Assembly: GCA_024695545.1 (NCBI GenBank)
Contig: JAILHZ010000062.1
Span: forward strand, 1 to 6,425
Direction of reading: 5' to 3'
Origin: Clostridiales bacterium
GTDB lineage: Bacteria > Bacillota_A > Clostridia > Saccharofermentanales > Saccharofermentanaceae
Length of the DNA stretch: 6,425 nt
Numbering within the stretch: the stretch's first letter is position 1; each line of letters opens with the position of its first letter. A program made the translations under genes and the position numbers. Under the pieces are notes generated by a model that made no database searches, was not told where the DNA came from, and saw nothing but the letters and a program-made list of their open reading frames with translations. Below are positions 1 through 5,412 of this stretch, in pieces.

Positions 1-34
1 TCTTCTTATCTGGACGGCTCTTCTCGGAACAAAA

Positions 35-80
35 CAGCGGGTCTGACAGGGGAGTTCCCTGACCGATGCCGCTGCTTTTT
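35..80. terminator. Probable bidirectional intrinsic terminator
   Basis: An outer stem CAGCGG (35-40) pairs with CCGCTG (69-74), and an inner stem CAGGG (47-51) pairs with CCCTG (57-61) around a 5-nt loop. On the plus strand the hairpin is followed by CTTTTTCTTCT. On the minus strand it is followed by TTTTGTT (the complement of 28-34). It lies about 95 nt past the stop codon of the LCP gene, so it probably ends the leftward operon and could also end a rightward gene lying left of the window. The rest of the 169-nt stretch before the LCP stop shows no gene, apart from a small palindrome listed separately. Confidence 0.7.
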
Positions 81-145
81 CTTCTGATCCAGTTGATGTC
101 CAGATGACATACCACATTTACTTCTTTTTCCTTCTTTTAACATCG

Positions 146-160
146 TGTAACAGTGTTACA
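146..160. repeat. 15-bp perfect palindrome just past the LCP stop codon
   Basis: TGTAAC-AGT-GTTACA is a perfect 6-bp inverted repeat with a 3-nt centre, 9 nt past the LCP stop codon. It is not followed by a T-run on the minus strand, so it is a poor terminator by itself. It could be a protein-binding site or a 3'-end stabilising hairpin. The ten bases GTGTTACAAA (153-162) recur at 1915-1924 in the gap before the SPQTG gene. Confidence 0.4.
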
Positions 161-169
161 AAGCCTGTA

Positions 170-1207
170 TTACGTGGTTTTCTCCTCATAGAAGAGAGTC
201 ATGACTGTCTGCTTCAGAGAGTCTTCATTCGGGTAGAATTCACGGAAATCCTTACCGTCTTTGGTCTCACCATCGATGCTGATCTTACCGAGATATTCAT
301 AGTCAGCCAGATATCCGGAGAGCTTGGAAAGGCCATTGAGGTTCTGGTCGGCAACCATGTGGTAGCTCAGGTCCGAGATCAGATCCAGGGCAAACCCGGC
401 ATCTTTATTCATCTTTTCTTTCGCCTTGAGACGCCATGCGTGAAGGTATGTATCCTGTCTGGCCATACGGCTGGTATTGGAATCGTCCTCGAGCTTCATA
501 CGGGAACGGACAAAGGCTTCAGCCTGCTTATCGTTAAGAACGAGAGTCGCACCCTTCGTCATCTGAGGATCGGCAACCGTCATATCGACAGGGATCGTAA
601 CCTCTACACCGCCGACGCTCTTATTGAGGATCGCGATGGAATCCATCTTAAGGGAAATATAGTGATCGATCTTCTCGTCGAGGAGAAGCGTACTGACCGC
701 TTCTACGGTATATCCGCAGCTGTCCTTATCTCCGGAACCGTATGTGTGCGAGAGCGCGATCTGTGCATCGATCGTACCTACACGGTCACCGGTATTACCG
801 ATATACGGGATGGGGGTAAATGTATCTCGGTTGATCTGAAGGACCTGATAGGTCTTCGCCTTGTGATCGATCACACAGAGCATCAGGACATCCACCTGAT
901 CGTGGTTACGGTAGGTATCTGTGGTCTGCGTCTCGCCATAGGTATCGATTCCCATGAAGAGCACCGTCTCGATGTTCTTCTTATGGACATATGCTTTTCC
1001 GTCAAAATAAATAACAGGATCGATCTCCTCACTCTCATAGGGATCGAATTCCCATGAGGATGAAGGAGTAGAAGCAGAATCTTTCTCTTTCTGCTTCTTG
1101 ATCCTGTCAGTTACTACTAACAAAATAGAAAAGAATAGCAGTGTTGCCACTGCTATTCCTACTACTTTGATTACTGTATCCTTAGTTTGCGGAGCTCTTC
1201 TTTGCAC
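170..1207 (-). CDS. LytR-CpsA-Psr (LCP) family cell-wall glycopolymer transferase
   Basis: LCP enzymes are membrane-anchored extracellular transferases that move polyprenyl-linked glycopolymers (teichoic acid, capsule) onto peptidoglycan. The 345-residue product has one N-terminal membrane segment (about residues 13-33) and a charged, Ser/Pro-rich linker (about 36-65). The LCP domain follows, with ETVLFMGIDT (80-89), the acidic D103/D106 pair, NRDTF (126-130), the conserved YISLKMDSIAILNKSVGGVEV block (183-203, with G199-G200) and AFVRSR...RMARQ (231-251). The Arg and Asp residues of these blocks match those that hold the lipid pyrophosphate in known LCP structures. There is no LytR_C domain, so this is a minimal LCP. 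The start is probably GTG at 1207, which overlaps the preceding SPQTG gene by 26 nt. I see no good Shine-Dalgarno site there and no in-frame ATG near it, so translational coupling is likely and the exact start is uncertain. It is the last gene of the leftward operon. The glycopolymer cannot be told from sequence. Confidence 0.9.
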   Translation of the reverse strand: MQRRAPQTKDTVIKVVGIAVATLLFFSILLVVTDRIKKQKEKDSASTPSSSWEFDPYESEEIDPVIYFDGKAYVHKKNIETVLFMGIDTYGETQTTDTYRNHDQVDVLMLCVIDHKAKTYQVLQINRDTFTPIPYIGNTGDRVGTIDAQIALSHTYGSGDKDSCGYTVEAVSTLLLDEKIDHYISLKMDSIAILNKSVGGVEVTIPVDMTVADPQMTKGATLVLNDKQAEAFVRSRMKLEDDSNTSRMARQDTYLHAWRLKAKEKMNKDAGFALDLISDLSYHMVADQNLNGLSKLSGYLADYEYLGKISIDGETKDGKDFREFYPNEDSLKQTVMTLFYEEKTT

Positions 1208-1886
1208 GAACTACACACACGATGCCGAGAGCGGCAAGAATGGTTGCGCCAGCAAGAACACCCTTGGTTACATACTCACCGGTTTGCGGGGACTTTTCGC
1301 CGCCCTCTTCGTTAGAAGACTGGGAAGCCTTAACTGTGAGGATGGAGAACGGGCTGAGGGAATCAACAGAAACTGTCAGACCATCTTCTACCTTCCAAGC
1401 ACCTGCCTTAACCTGATGGATAACTGCTACAGCAGATCCGTCCGGAGCGGTGTACTCGAACTCAATCTTGGTTGTGCCCGGGAGAGCAGTAACCTTACCA
1501 TTTACAACGTAGCTTACATCGAAGATCTCGGAAGCTACCATGTCTTCAGCCTTCGCATTCTTGATCTGAGCATCGATCTTAGCCTGGAGAGCAGACTTGA
1601 TTGCTGCACCGTCTGTACCCTTCAGGTTAGCCGGCTTATCAGAAGCAGCCTTGAAATCATCGGATGCACTCTGCAGATAAGCCTTAACTTCTGCGTAAGG
1701 TGTGGAACCCATCTCAGAAAGAGGAGTAATTACCAGCTGAGCGGTAATGTCTGTTCCGTCAGAAGTTGTTGCCTTCTTTACTCTTACAGCTCCCTTAACC
1801 GACGGAGAAGGTGCTGCTGCCAAGACCTGTACGCCAAGGATAGCGACGGTCAGTGCGGTTGTTGCCAAAACTTTTAAAGCCTTCAT
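1182..1886 (-). CDS. Secreted SPQTG-anchored surface protein, probable sortase B substrate
   Basis: The 234-residue product has a signal peptide (KALK, then a hydrophobic core to about residue 22, likely cut near VLA|AA at residue 23). The mature part (about 24-190) is rich in Ala, Lys, Asp and Thr, and I do not recognise a named domain in it. The C-terminus is a complete sorting signal: SPQTG at 199-203, a hydrophobic segment at about 210-226 and the basic tail RAKKSSAN. SPxTG-type motifs are cut by class B sortases in C. difficile, and a class B sortase lies directly upstream here, 54 nt away. The sequence EEGGEK before the motif looks like a flexible spacer. The ATG at 1886 is chosen over an upstream TTG at 1904 because GGGGG lies 7 nt before it and the signal peptide starts there. 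The small size suggests a short wall-surface protein; no enzymatic motif is visible. The role is unknown. Confidence 0.85.
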   Translation of the reverse strand: MKALKVLATTALTVAILGVQVLAAAPSPSVKGAVRVKKATTSDGTDITAQLVITPLSEMGSTPYAEVKAYLQSASDDFKAASDKPANLKGTDGAAIKSALQAKIDAQIKNAKAEDMVASEIFDVSYVVNGKVTALPGTTKIEFEYTAPDGSAVAVIHQVKAGAWKVEDGLTVSVDSLSPFSILTVKASQSSNEEGGEKSPQTGEYVTKGVLAGATILAALGIVCVVRAKKSSAN

Positions 1887-1893
1887 TTGTAAA

Positions 1894-1898
1894 CCCCC
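1894..1898 (-). promoter_or_regulatory. Ribosome binding site that sets the SPQTG protein start
   Basis: GGGGG sits 7 nt before the ATG at 1886. It falls inside the extension that would be coded from a TTG at 1904, which argues for the downstream ATG as the true start. Confidence 0.6.
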
Positions 1899-1940
1899 AT
1901 GCAATTTAGATTTTGTGTTACAAATTTACTATTAATAAAC

Positions 1941-2786
1941 TTAATAAACCTGCTTCGCGAAGACCAGGAACCTTCTGTGCCTGTCTCCCCATAAACATGA
2001 GGAAAGGACAAGAACGTGATCGCCCTGCGAAGGCTTTGCTTCCGGTATCAGGCTTACATCGACTCCCGTCTTTGTAAAAAGAGCATCAAAATACTCATCG
2101 AAAATACCTTCCGCATTGAAGTTATTATAGTACAGAATGTGGTCACTGTCACTAGGTAATGTAGCGAAAATTTGATAAATTTTTGTTTCATTTGGTGTAA
2201 AAATCACAATATACCTGTCACAATTGAAATAATCGGACTCGGAAACCGTGGCCTGAAGGGTGCCGAACATGGCTCCGCTGTTCATGCGGTGACCATAGAT
2301 CACGGTGACCGGATCAGAAAAATCAAAGGTGTTGTAGTCATGCTCGACGAACAGAGAACCGCCTTTTTTGTAGTTACCTACGGCATCGTGGTACAGATAC
2401 CAGGTGTCATCTGTATGGGATCTTAAGATCGGAAGGCTGATCTCCGGCTTGCTCATATAGATCCATCCGATGATCTCCGCGTTCGCCTGATTGAGTTCAT
2501 CGAAGTTGACAGGGCACTCAATCTCAATCGGTTTCGCCGGTTCAGTCGGCGCATTCGGATCTGTAGGCTCGTTCGGATCTTTTGTCGTAGTTTTGACAAA
2601 GTCCGTAAGACTAGCCATCTCGGATTCGTCAATCGACGGATAAGTAAACTCTTCGTAGGTCTGTGCGGCCGGAGCGGACTTTGCTTTCCACAGATAGCCG
2701 TTACCCCACAGATAATAAAGTATGAGGCAGATGCTCGCCAGGAACATCACGACGGAGAGCACGATCCATACGATTCTTTTTTTCAT
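1941..2786 (-). CDS. srtB: Class B sortase
   Basis: A membrane-anchored cysteine transpeptidase that cuts a surface protein at its sorting motif and joins it to peptidoglycan outside the cell. The 281-residue product has an N-terminal basic patch and membrane helix (about 4-27). A Pro/Thr/Asp-rich stalk follows (about 66-86, with the near-repeats DPNEPT and DPNAPTEP). The sortase domain runs from about 92 to the end. Catalytic residues visible are His166 in VIYGHRM, Cys264 in VLSSC and Arg272 in RRFLVFA. FDELNQANAEIIGWI (95-109), LPILR and the glycine-rich GGSLFVE segment are typical of class B. LSSC replaces the more common LSTC. The ATG at 2786 is backed by AGGAGGGG, an excellent Shine-Dalgarno site. 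The gene lies 88 nt after cpsB and 54 nt before the SPQTG gene, its likely substrate. The Pro-rich stalk is longer than I expect for SrtB. Confidence 0.93.
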   Translation of the reverse strand: MKKRIVWIVLSVVMFLASICLILYYLWGNGYLWKAKSAPAAQTYEEFTYPSIDESEMASLTDFVKTTTKDPNEPTDPNAPTEPAKPIEIECPVNFDELNQANAEIIGWIYMSKPEISLPILRSHTDDTWYLYHDAVGNYKKGGSLFVEHDYNTFDFSDPVTVIYGHRMNSGAMFGTLQATVSESDYFNCDRYIVIFTPNETKIYQIFATLPSDSDHILYYNNFNAEGIFDEYFDALFTKTGVDVSLIPEAKPSQGDHVLVLSSCLWGDRHRRFLVFAKQVY

Positions 2787-2847
2787 AAGGGTACTCCCCT
2801 CCTTTCATTCTTTCCCGTTCTGTCGGGATCTGTTCCTTACATAGTTC

Positions 2848-2856
2848 ATAATACCA
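2848..2856 (-). promoter_or_regulatory. Possible internal promoter before srtB (extended -10)
   Basis: On the minus strand TGG-TATTAT fits an extended -10 element (5 of 6 in the hexamer). No convincing -35 lies 16-18 nt upstream. A transcript from here would have a leader of about 55 nt with a small 5-bp hairpin TCCCG/CGGGA (2813-2828) ahead of the strong AGGAGGGG site at 2796-2803. It could allow srtB, its substrate and the LCP gene to be expressed apart from the kinase genes. Confidence 0.3.
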
Positions 2857-2874
2857 CTATATAGGGAAAACTTC

Positions 2875-3615
2875 TTATCCTCTTGCCCGCTCGATCAGAA
2901 CGAAGCTGTTATCCTCAAGTCTTTCCAAAGCTCCTGAACCGAGCTTATCTTCGATGATTTCCCATGCATCAAGCATATTCGGCGGACGGTAGGTCATATT
3001 GTGGCAATCCGTTCCGAGGAAATCGATTTTCTCTTCCTGGAGAAGCTTCATGACCTTCTTTCTGGTCTTTCGGTCAATGAAAGCTTCCGCATTGCTCTGG
3101 ATGTAGATCCCCGGCTCATCAAGAATTTCCCTGACCAGTCGCTTATCCTGATCTAGATATCTCTCAATGTGCGCGATGATCACTCTCAGGTCCAGTTCAT
3201 CTCTTAATGTCCTTACGTCCTCGAGAAAAGCTCCTGTCCAGTCACGGAATGGCGGTTCTAAAAGGAAGAAAGAACTTTTGCCAAGGCAAAGGGAACGGAT
3301 ATCTTCGCTTCTCCCGATACCTCTATAGTAGTGAACTTCTGATCCGAGAATGAATCCGGGAAACGAACCGTTAACTTCCGGATCGTTCTGAAAGGCGATC
3401 CCCGGCTCCTTCATCTCCGCAATGAGAAGCTCCTCCGCCGCCTTTCTTCTCTGTAAGAAAGTGGCAGGATCCATCATATCTGCATAGAAATGAGGAGTAA
3501 AGCACATCCATTCCACGCCCTGTCTTCTGCTTTCGCGCAGCATCTGCACGGACATCTCCGCGCTTTTGCTTCCGTCATCTATGCCCGGTAAGACGTGGCT
3601 GTGGATATCGATCAT
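2875..3615 (-). CDS. cpsB: CpsB/YwqE-type PHP-domain protein-tyrosine phosphatase
   Basis: A metal-dependent phosphatase that removes phosphate from the tyrosine-rich tail of CpsD-type kinases, resetting the capsule or exopolysaccharide assembly switch. It acts in the cytoplasm at the membrane. The 246-residue length matches the family. The PHP metal ligands are all visible: H5 and H7 in DIHSHVLPGIDDG, D14 in the DDG, H42 in TPH, E93 in GSEV, H149 in AHIERY, and D203 and H205 in GTDCH. R152 of HIERY is also in place. GTDCH is a small change from the usual SDAH. Its ATG overlaps the TGA of cpsD as ATGA (3612-3615), with GCAGG a few bases upstream, so the two are translationally coupled. This supports joint control of kinase and phosphatase levels. 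It is most similar to Gram-positive capsule CpsB proteins rather than to histidinol phosphatases, which share the fold. Confidence 0.93.
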   Translation of the reverse strand: MIDIHSHVLPGIDDGSKSAEMSVQMLRESRRQGVEWMCFTPHFYADMMDPATFLQRRKAAEELLIAEMKEPGIAFQNDPEVNGSFPGFILGSEVHYYRGIGRSEDIRSLCLGKSSFFLLEPPFRDWTGAFLEDVRTLRDELDLRVIIAHIERYLDQDKRLVREILDEPGIYIQSNAEAFIDRKTRKKVMKLLQEEKIDFLGTDCHNMTYRPPNMLDAWEIIEDKLGSGALERLEDNSFVLIERARG

Positions 3616-4334
3616 GACCTGCTGTAGCCCTTCCCGTATCCGTACTTATACTTATAACGTCTCGTCTTGCTGTCTGCACCGTTATAAACAAATCCGAGGA
3701 CCTTCGCATCTACATACTCGAGCTGACGCATCGCATACTCGATGTCGGTGCTGGTGGAGTAGTCCTGACGGACGACCATGAGCATACCGTCGGTAAGCTT
3801 ACTTACGATCAGGGCATCCGAAACCTCGCAAACCGGCGGAAGGTCCAGGATAATGAAGCTATAGTAGTTCTCAACCTTCTCGATCAGTCTCGAGAAAGTG
3901 TGGGAAGCCAGAAGCTCGGACGGATTCGGCGGTGTCTTACCCGCGAAGATAACATCCAGGCCCGTAACATTAACGTTCTGGCGTAATACTTCACCGTCTT
4001 CCTCAACACCTGCGAGCAGGTTCGAAAGACCGGCAGCCTTCTTCTGGCCGAGTTTTCTTCTCAAGGTAGGCAGACGCATGTCGCACTCGATCAGGAGTAC
4101 TTTACGTCCGGACTCTGCAACGGAGTACGCCAGGTTAACGGATGTCAGGCTCTTTCCCTCACCGTGTACCGAAGAGGTAACACCGATGACTCTGGCGGAT
4201 CTGTCTTTTCTCTTTACAGCGTAGAGGATATTGGTACGAAGCAGGTTGAAGGATTCTTTACCTTCGAAGCCCAGGTTCTCACCAATGAAGCTCGCGTCGT
4301 TATCGTTACTTGCATATGCGTTTCTTTTTGCCAT
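3612..4334 (-). CDS. cpsD: CpsD-type bacterial tyrosine kinase (BY-kinase)
   Basis: The cytoplasmic autophosphorylating kinase of polysaccharide assembly, active when bound to its membrane partner CpsC. The 240-residue product shows GVTSSVHGEGKS (51-62, Walker A, Lys61), LLIECDMR (80-87, Walker A') and FIILDLPP (160-167, Walker B, Asp164). ESFNLLRTN (27-35) resembles the ExxRxxRTN oligomer-contact motif, with Asn in place of the first Arg. The C-terminus is a tyrosine cluster: Y227, Y229, Y231, Y233 and Y237 in RRYKYKYGYGKGYSRS, the usual autophosphorylation target. In Walker A' the first acidic residue is Glu83, where Asp is more usual; Asp85 is kept. The start ATG at 4334 has GAGGG 8 nt before it. 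It follows the cpsC stop by one base and overlaps cpsB by four. The related MinD and ParA families lack the Tyr tail, so the call is firm. Confidence 0.94.
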   Translation of the reverse strand: MAKRNAYASNDNDASFIGENLGFEGKESFNLLRTNILYAVKRKDRSARVIGVTSSVHGEGKSLTSVNLAYSVAESGRKVLLIECDMRLPTLRRKLGQKKAAGLSNLLAGVEEDGEVLRQNVNVTGLDVIFAGKTPPNPSELLASHTFSRLIEKVENYYSFIILDLPPVCEVSDALIVSKLTDGMLMVVRQDYSTSTDIEYAMRQLEYVDAKVLGFVYNGADSKTRRYKYKYGYGKGYSRS

Positions 4335-4335
4335 A

Positions 4336-5208
4336 TCACTTACCCTCGTTTCCCGGTCTCATCGGAGCAGAACTCTCCTCATCGTCCTCGTCATCCAGTC
4401 TTACCGACGGCTGACGCGCTGCGGCGCTTGCCGGGCGGGACTTCTCCGAAGATTTCGATTCGGATCTTCTATAGCCGTAGTAACCGCCCTTGCCGGACTC
4501 GTTGAGATCCGGAATGCTGGTCAGGATCGGCAGATCCTTGAATGTCTCGAGGAGGTATTCCTCATTTCTGATCTTCGTATCGATCAGGCTCATGAAGATG
4601 ATCACACCGCAGGAAAGAACGATACCGATCAGGGCACCGATCGCGGCTGTCTTCACAGGACGTCCATTGACATAAGGTTCACCGGTTACCGCGTAATCAA
4701 CGATCTGCGCGGAAGCACCCTCGATGATGGTCTGGATCTTATTCGGCAGAACCTCCATGATGGAATTGGCCAGATGCGCGGAAAGCTCCGGATCCGAGGT
4801 CGTAACCGTGATCTTGAAGATCGCCGTATCGCCGACCGTCTCCGCCTTGATCATATCTTTGAGCTCTTCGTAGGTGAACGGAATGCCCGTCTCCTGAATG
4901 ATCTCGTTCAAAGTCGTTCTGGACTTCAGGATAACGGAATAAGTTTCCATGAGGTTGTTGACCGCCTTGATATCACCACTGGTAAGACTCAGTTTCGCGG
5001 AACCTAAGGAAACGGAATTGTTGTTTACATAGAGCATCGCCGAGGACTTATAAGATGTATACATCTTTCTATATGTCCAGTAGTAACCGGCAATACCGAG
5101 GATGATCGCACAGATCAGGATTACCCATATCTTGCGCCATAGTACCTTGGCCAGTTTCAGAAGGTCGATCTCCTCTTCTTGCTTCTTCTTAACACTTTCA
5201 GACGCCAT
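4336..5208 (-). CDS. cpsC: CpsC-type chain-length regulator and BY-kinase activator (Wzz domain)
   Basis: A polysaccharide co-polymerase in the cytoplasmic membrane that sets chain length and activates the CpsD kinase. The 290-residue product has an acidic and basic N-terminal tail with EEIDLLKLAKVLWRK (12-26, the typical Wzz start). A first membrane helix (about 27-44) and an extracellular Wzz domain (about 45-185, with SYKSSAMLYV and the coil region 140-170) follow, then a second helix (about 187-207). The segment after it, LIDTKIRNEEYLLETFKDLPILTSIPDL (208-235), is where CpsC proteins contact the kinase. After this comes an unusually long low-complexity tail (236-290) with GGYYGYRR, many Ser/Lys/Ala/Arg residues and the acidic patch DDEDDEE. 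AGGGGTG lies 7 nt before the ATG at 5208. It is the first gene of the leftward operon, directly behind a strong promoter. The tail is odd for the family and may be a phosphorylation target; that is inference. Confidence 0.92.
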   Translation of the reverse strand: MASESVKKKQEEEIDLLKLAKVLWRKIWVILICAIILGIAGYYWTYRKMYTSYKSSAMLYVNNNSVSLGSAKLSLTSGDIKAVNNLMETYSVILKSRTTLNEIIQETGIPFTYEELKDMIKAETVGDTAIFKITVTTSDPELSAHLANSIMEVLPNKIQTIIEGASAQIVDYAVTGEPYVNGRPVKTAAIGALIGIVLSCGVIIFMSLIDTKIRNEEYLLETFKDLPILTSIPDLNESGKGGYYGYRRSESKSSEKSRPASAAARQPSVRLDDEDDEESSAPMRPGNEGK

Positions 5209-5247
5209 GCATTTGCACCCCTGTCAAAAAATTCTAAACCAAAGTTG

Positions 5248-5276
5248 ATTATAACATAAGTATTATTGTATGCAAA
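5248..5276 (-). promoter_or_regulatory. Main promoter of the leftward cps-srtB-LCP operon
   Basis: On the minus strand TTTGCA (5271-5276) is followed after 17 nt by TATAAT (5248-5253), and TGT directly before it makes a full extended -10 (TGtTATAAT). Transcription would start near 5241, giving a leader of about 32 nt with the AGGGGTG ribosome site at 5216-5222. The leader shows no clear riboswitch or attenuator fold. The 204-bp gap to the divergent gene has room for regulator binding; I saw no obvious operator palindrome. Confidence 0.75.
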
Positions 5277-5377
5277 CGGAAGTTATTGAAAGGATTTGAC
5301 AAGTTCTCCTCTTTTTTCCGACATTGCGGGTTTTACCTAAACTTATAGGCTACTTAACCGATTTTTTACCATTGTTG

Positions 5378-5386
5378 TGGTAAGAT
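5378..5386 (+). promoter_or_regulatory. Possible promoter of the DUF4003-like gene (extended -10)
   Basis: TGG-TAAGAT (5378-5386) fits an extended -10 element. No good -35 lies 16-18 nt upstream. The start would be near 5393, with a leader of about 20 nt. A consensus TTGACA at 5296-5301 also exists, but no acceptable -10 lies 16-18 nt after it. Confidence 0.35.
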
Positions 5387-5401
5387 TTTCTTCGGAAAGA
5401 G

Positions 5402-5405
5402 AGGA
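5402..5405 (+). promoter_or_regulatory. Ribosome binding site of the DUF4003-like gene
   Basis: AGGA, within AGAGAGGA, lies 7 nt before the ATG at 5413. It favours that ATG over an in-frame GTG at 5377, which has no such site and would overlap the proposed -10. Confidence 0.65.
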
Positions 5406-5412
5406 TACGAAC

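Noticed and set aside
104..1057. Long plus-strand open frame of 317 codons opposite the LCP gene
   Set aside because: It is the antisense shadow of a gene with clear LCP motifs, has no ribosome site and its translation shows no recognisable domain.
1887..1904. TTG start at 1904 for the SPQTG protein
   Set aside because: The extension would place MHGGLQ before the signal peptide and would read through the GGGGG ribosome site of the ATG at 1886.
2813..2828. TCCCG/CGGGA hairpin between cpsB and srtB as a terminator
   Set aside because: The stem is only 5 bp and no T-run follows on the minus strand; at most it is a leader hairpin.
4231..5007. Plus-strand open frame of 258 codons opposite cpsC and cpsD
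   Set aside because: It runs antisense through two well-supported genes and their junction, and its translation is Arg-rich with no domain pattern.
5296..5301. Consensus -35 TTGACA in the divergent intergenic region
   Set aside because: At 16-18 nt spacing the best -10 is GACATT, only 3 of 6 matches, so I prefer the extended -10 at 5378-5386 for the rightward gene.
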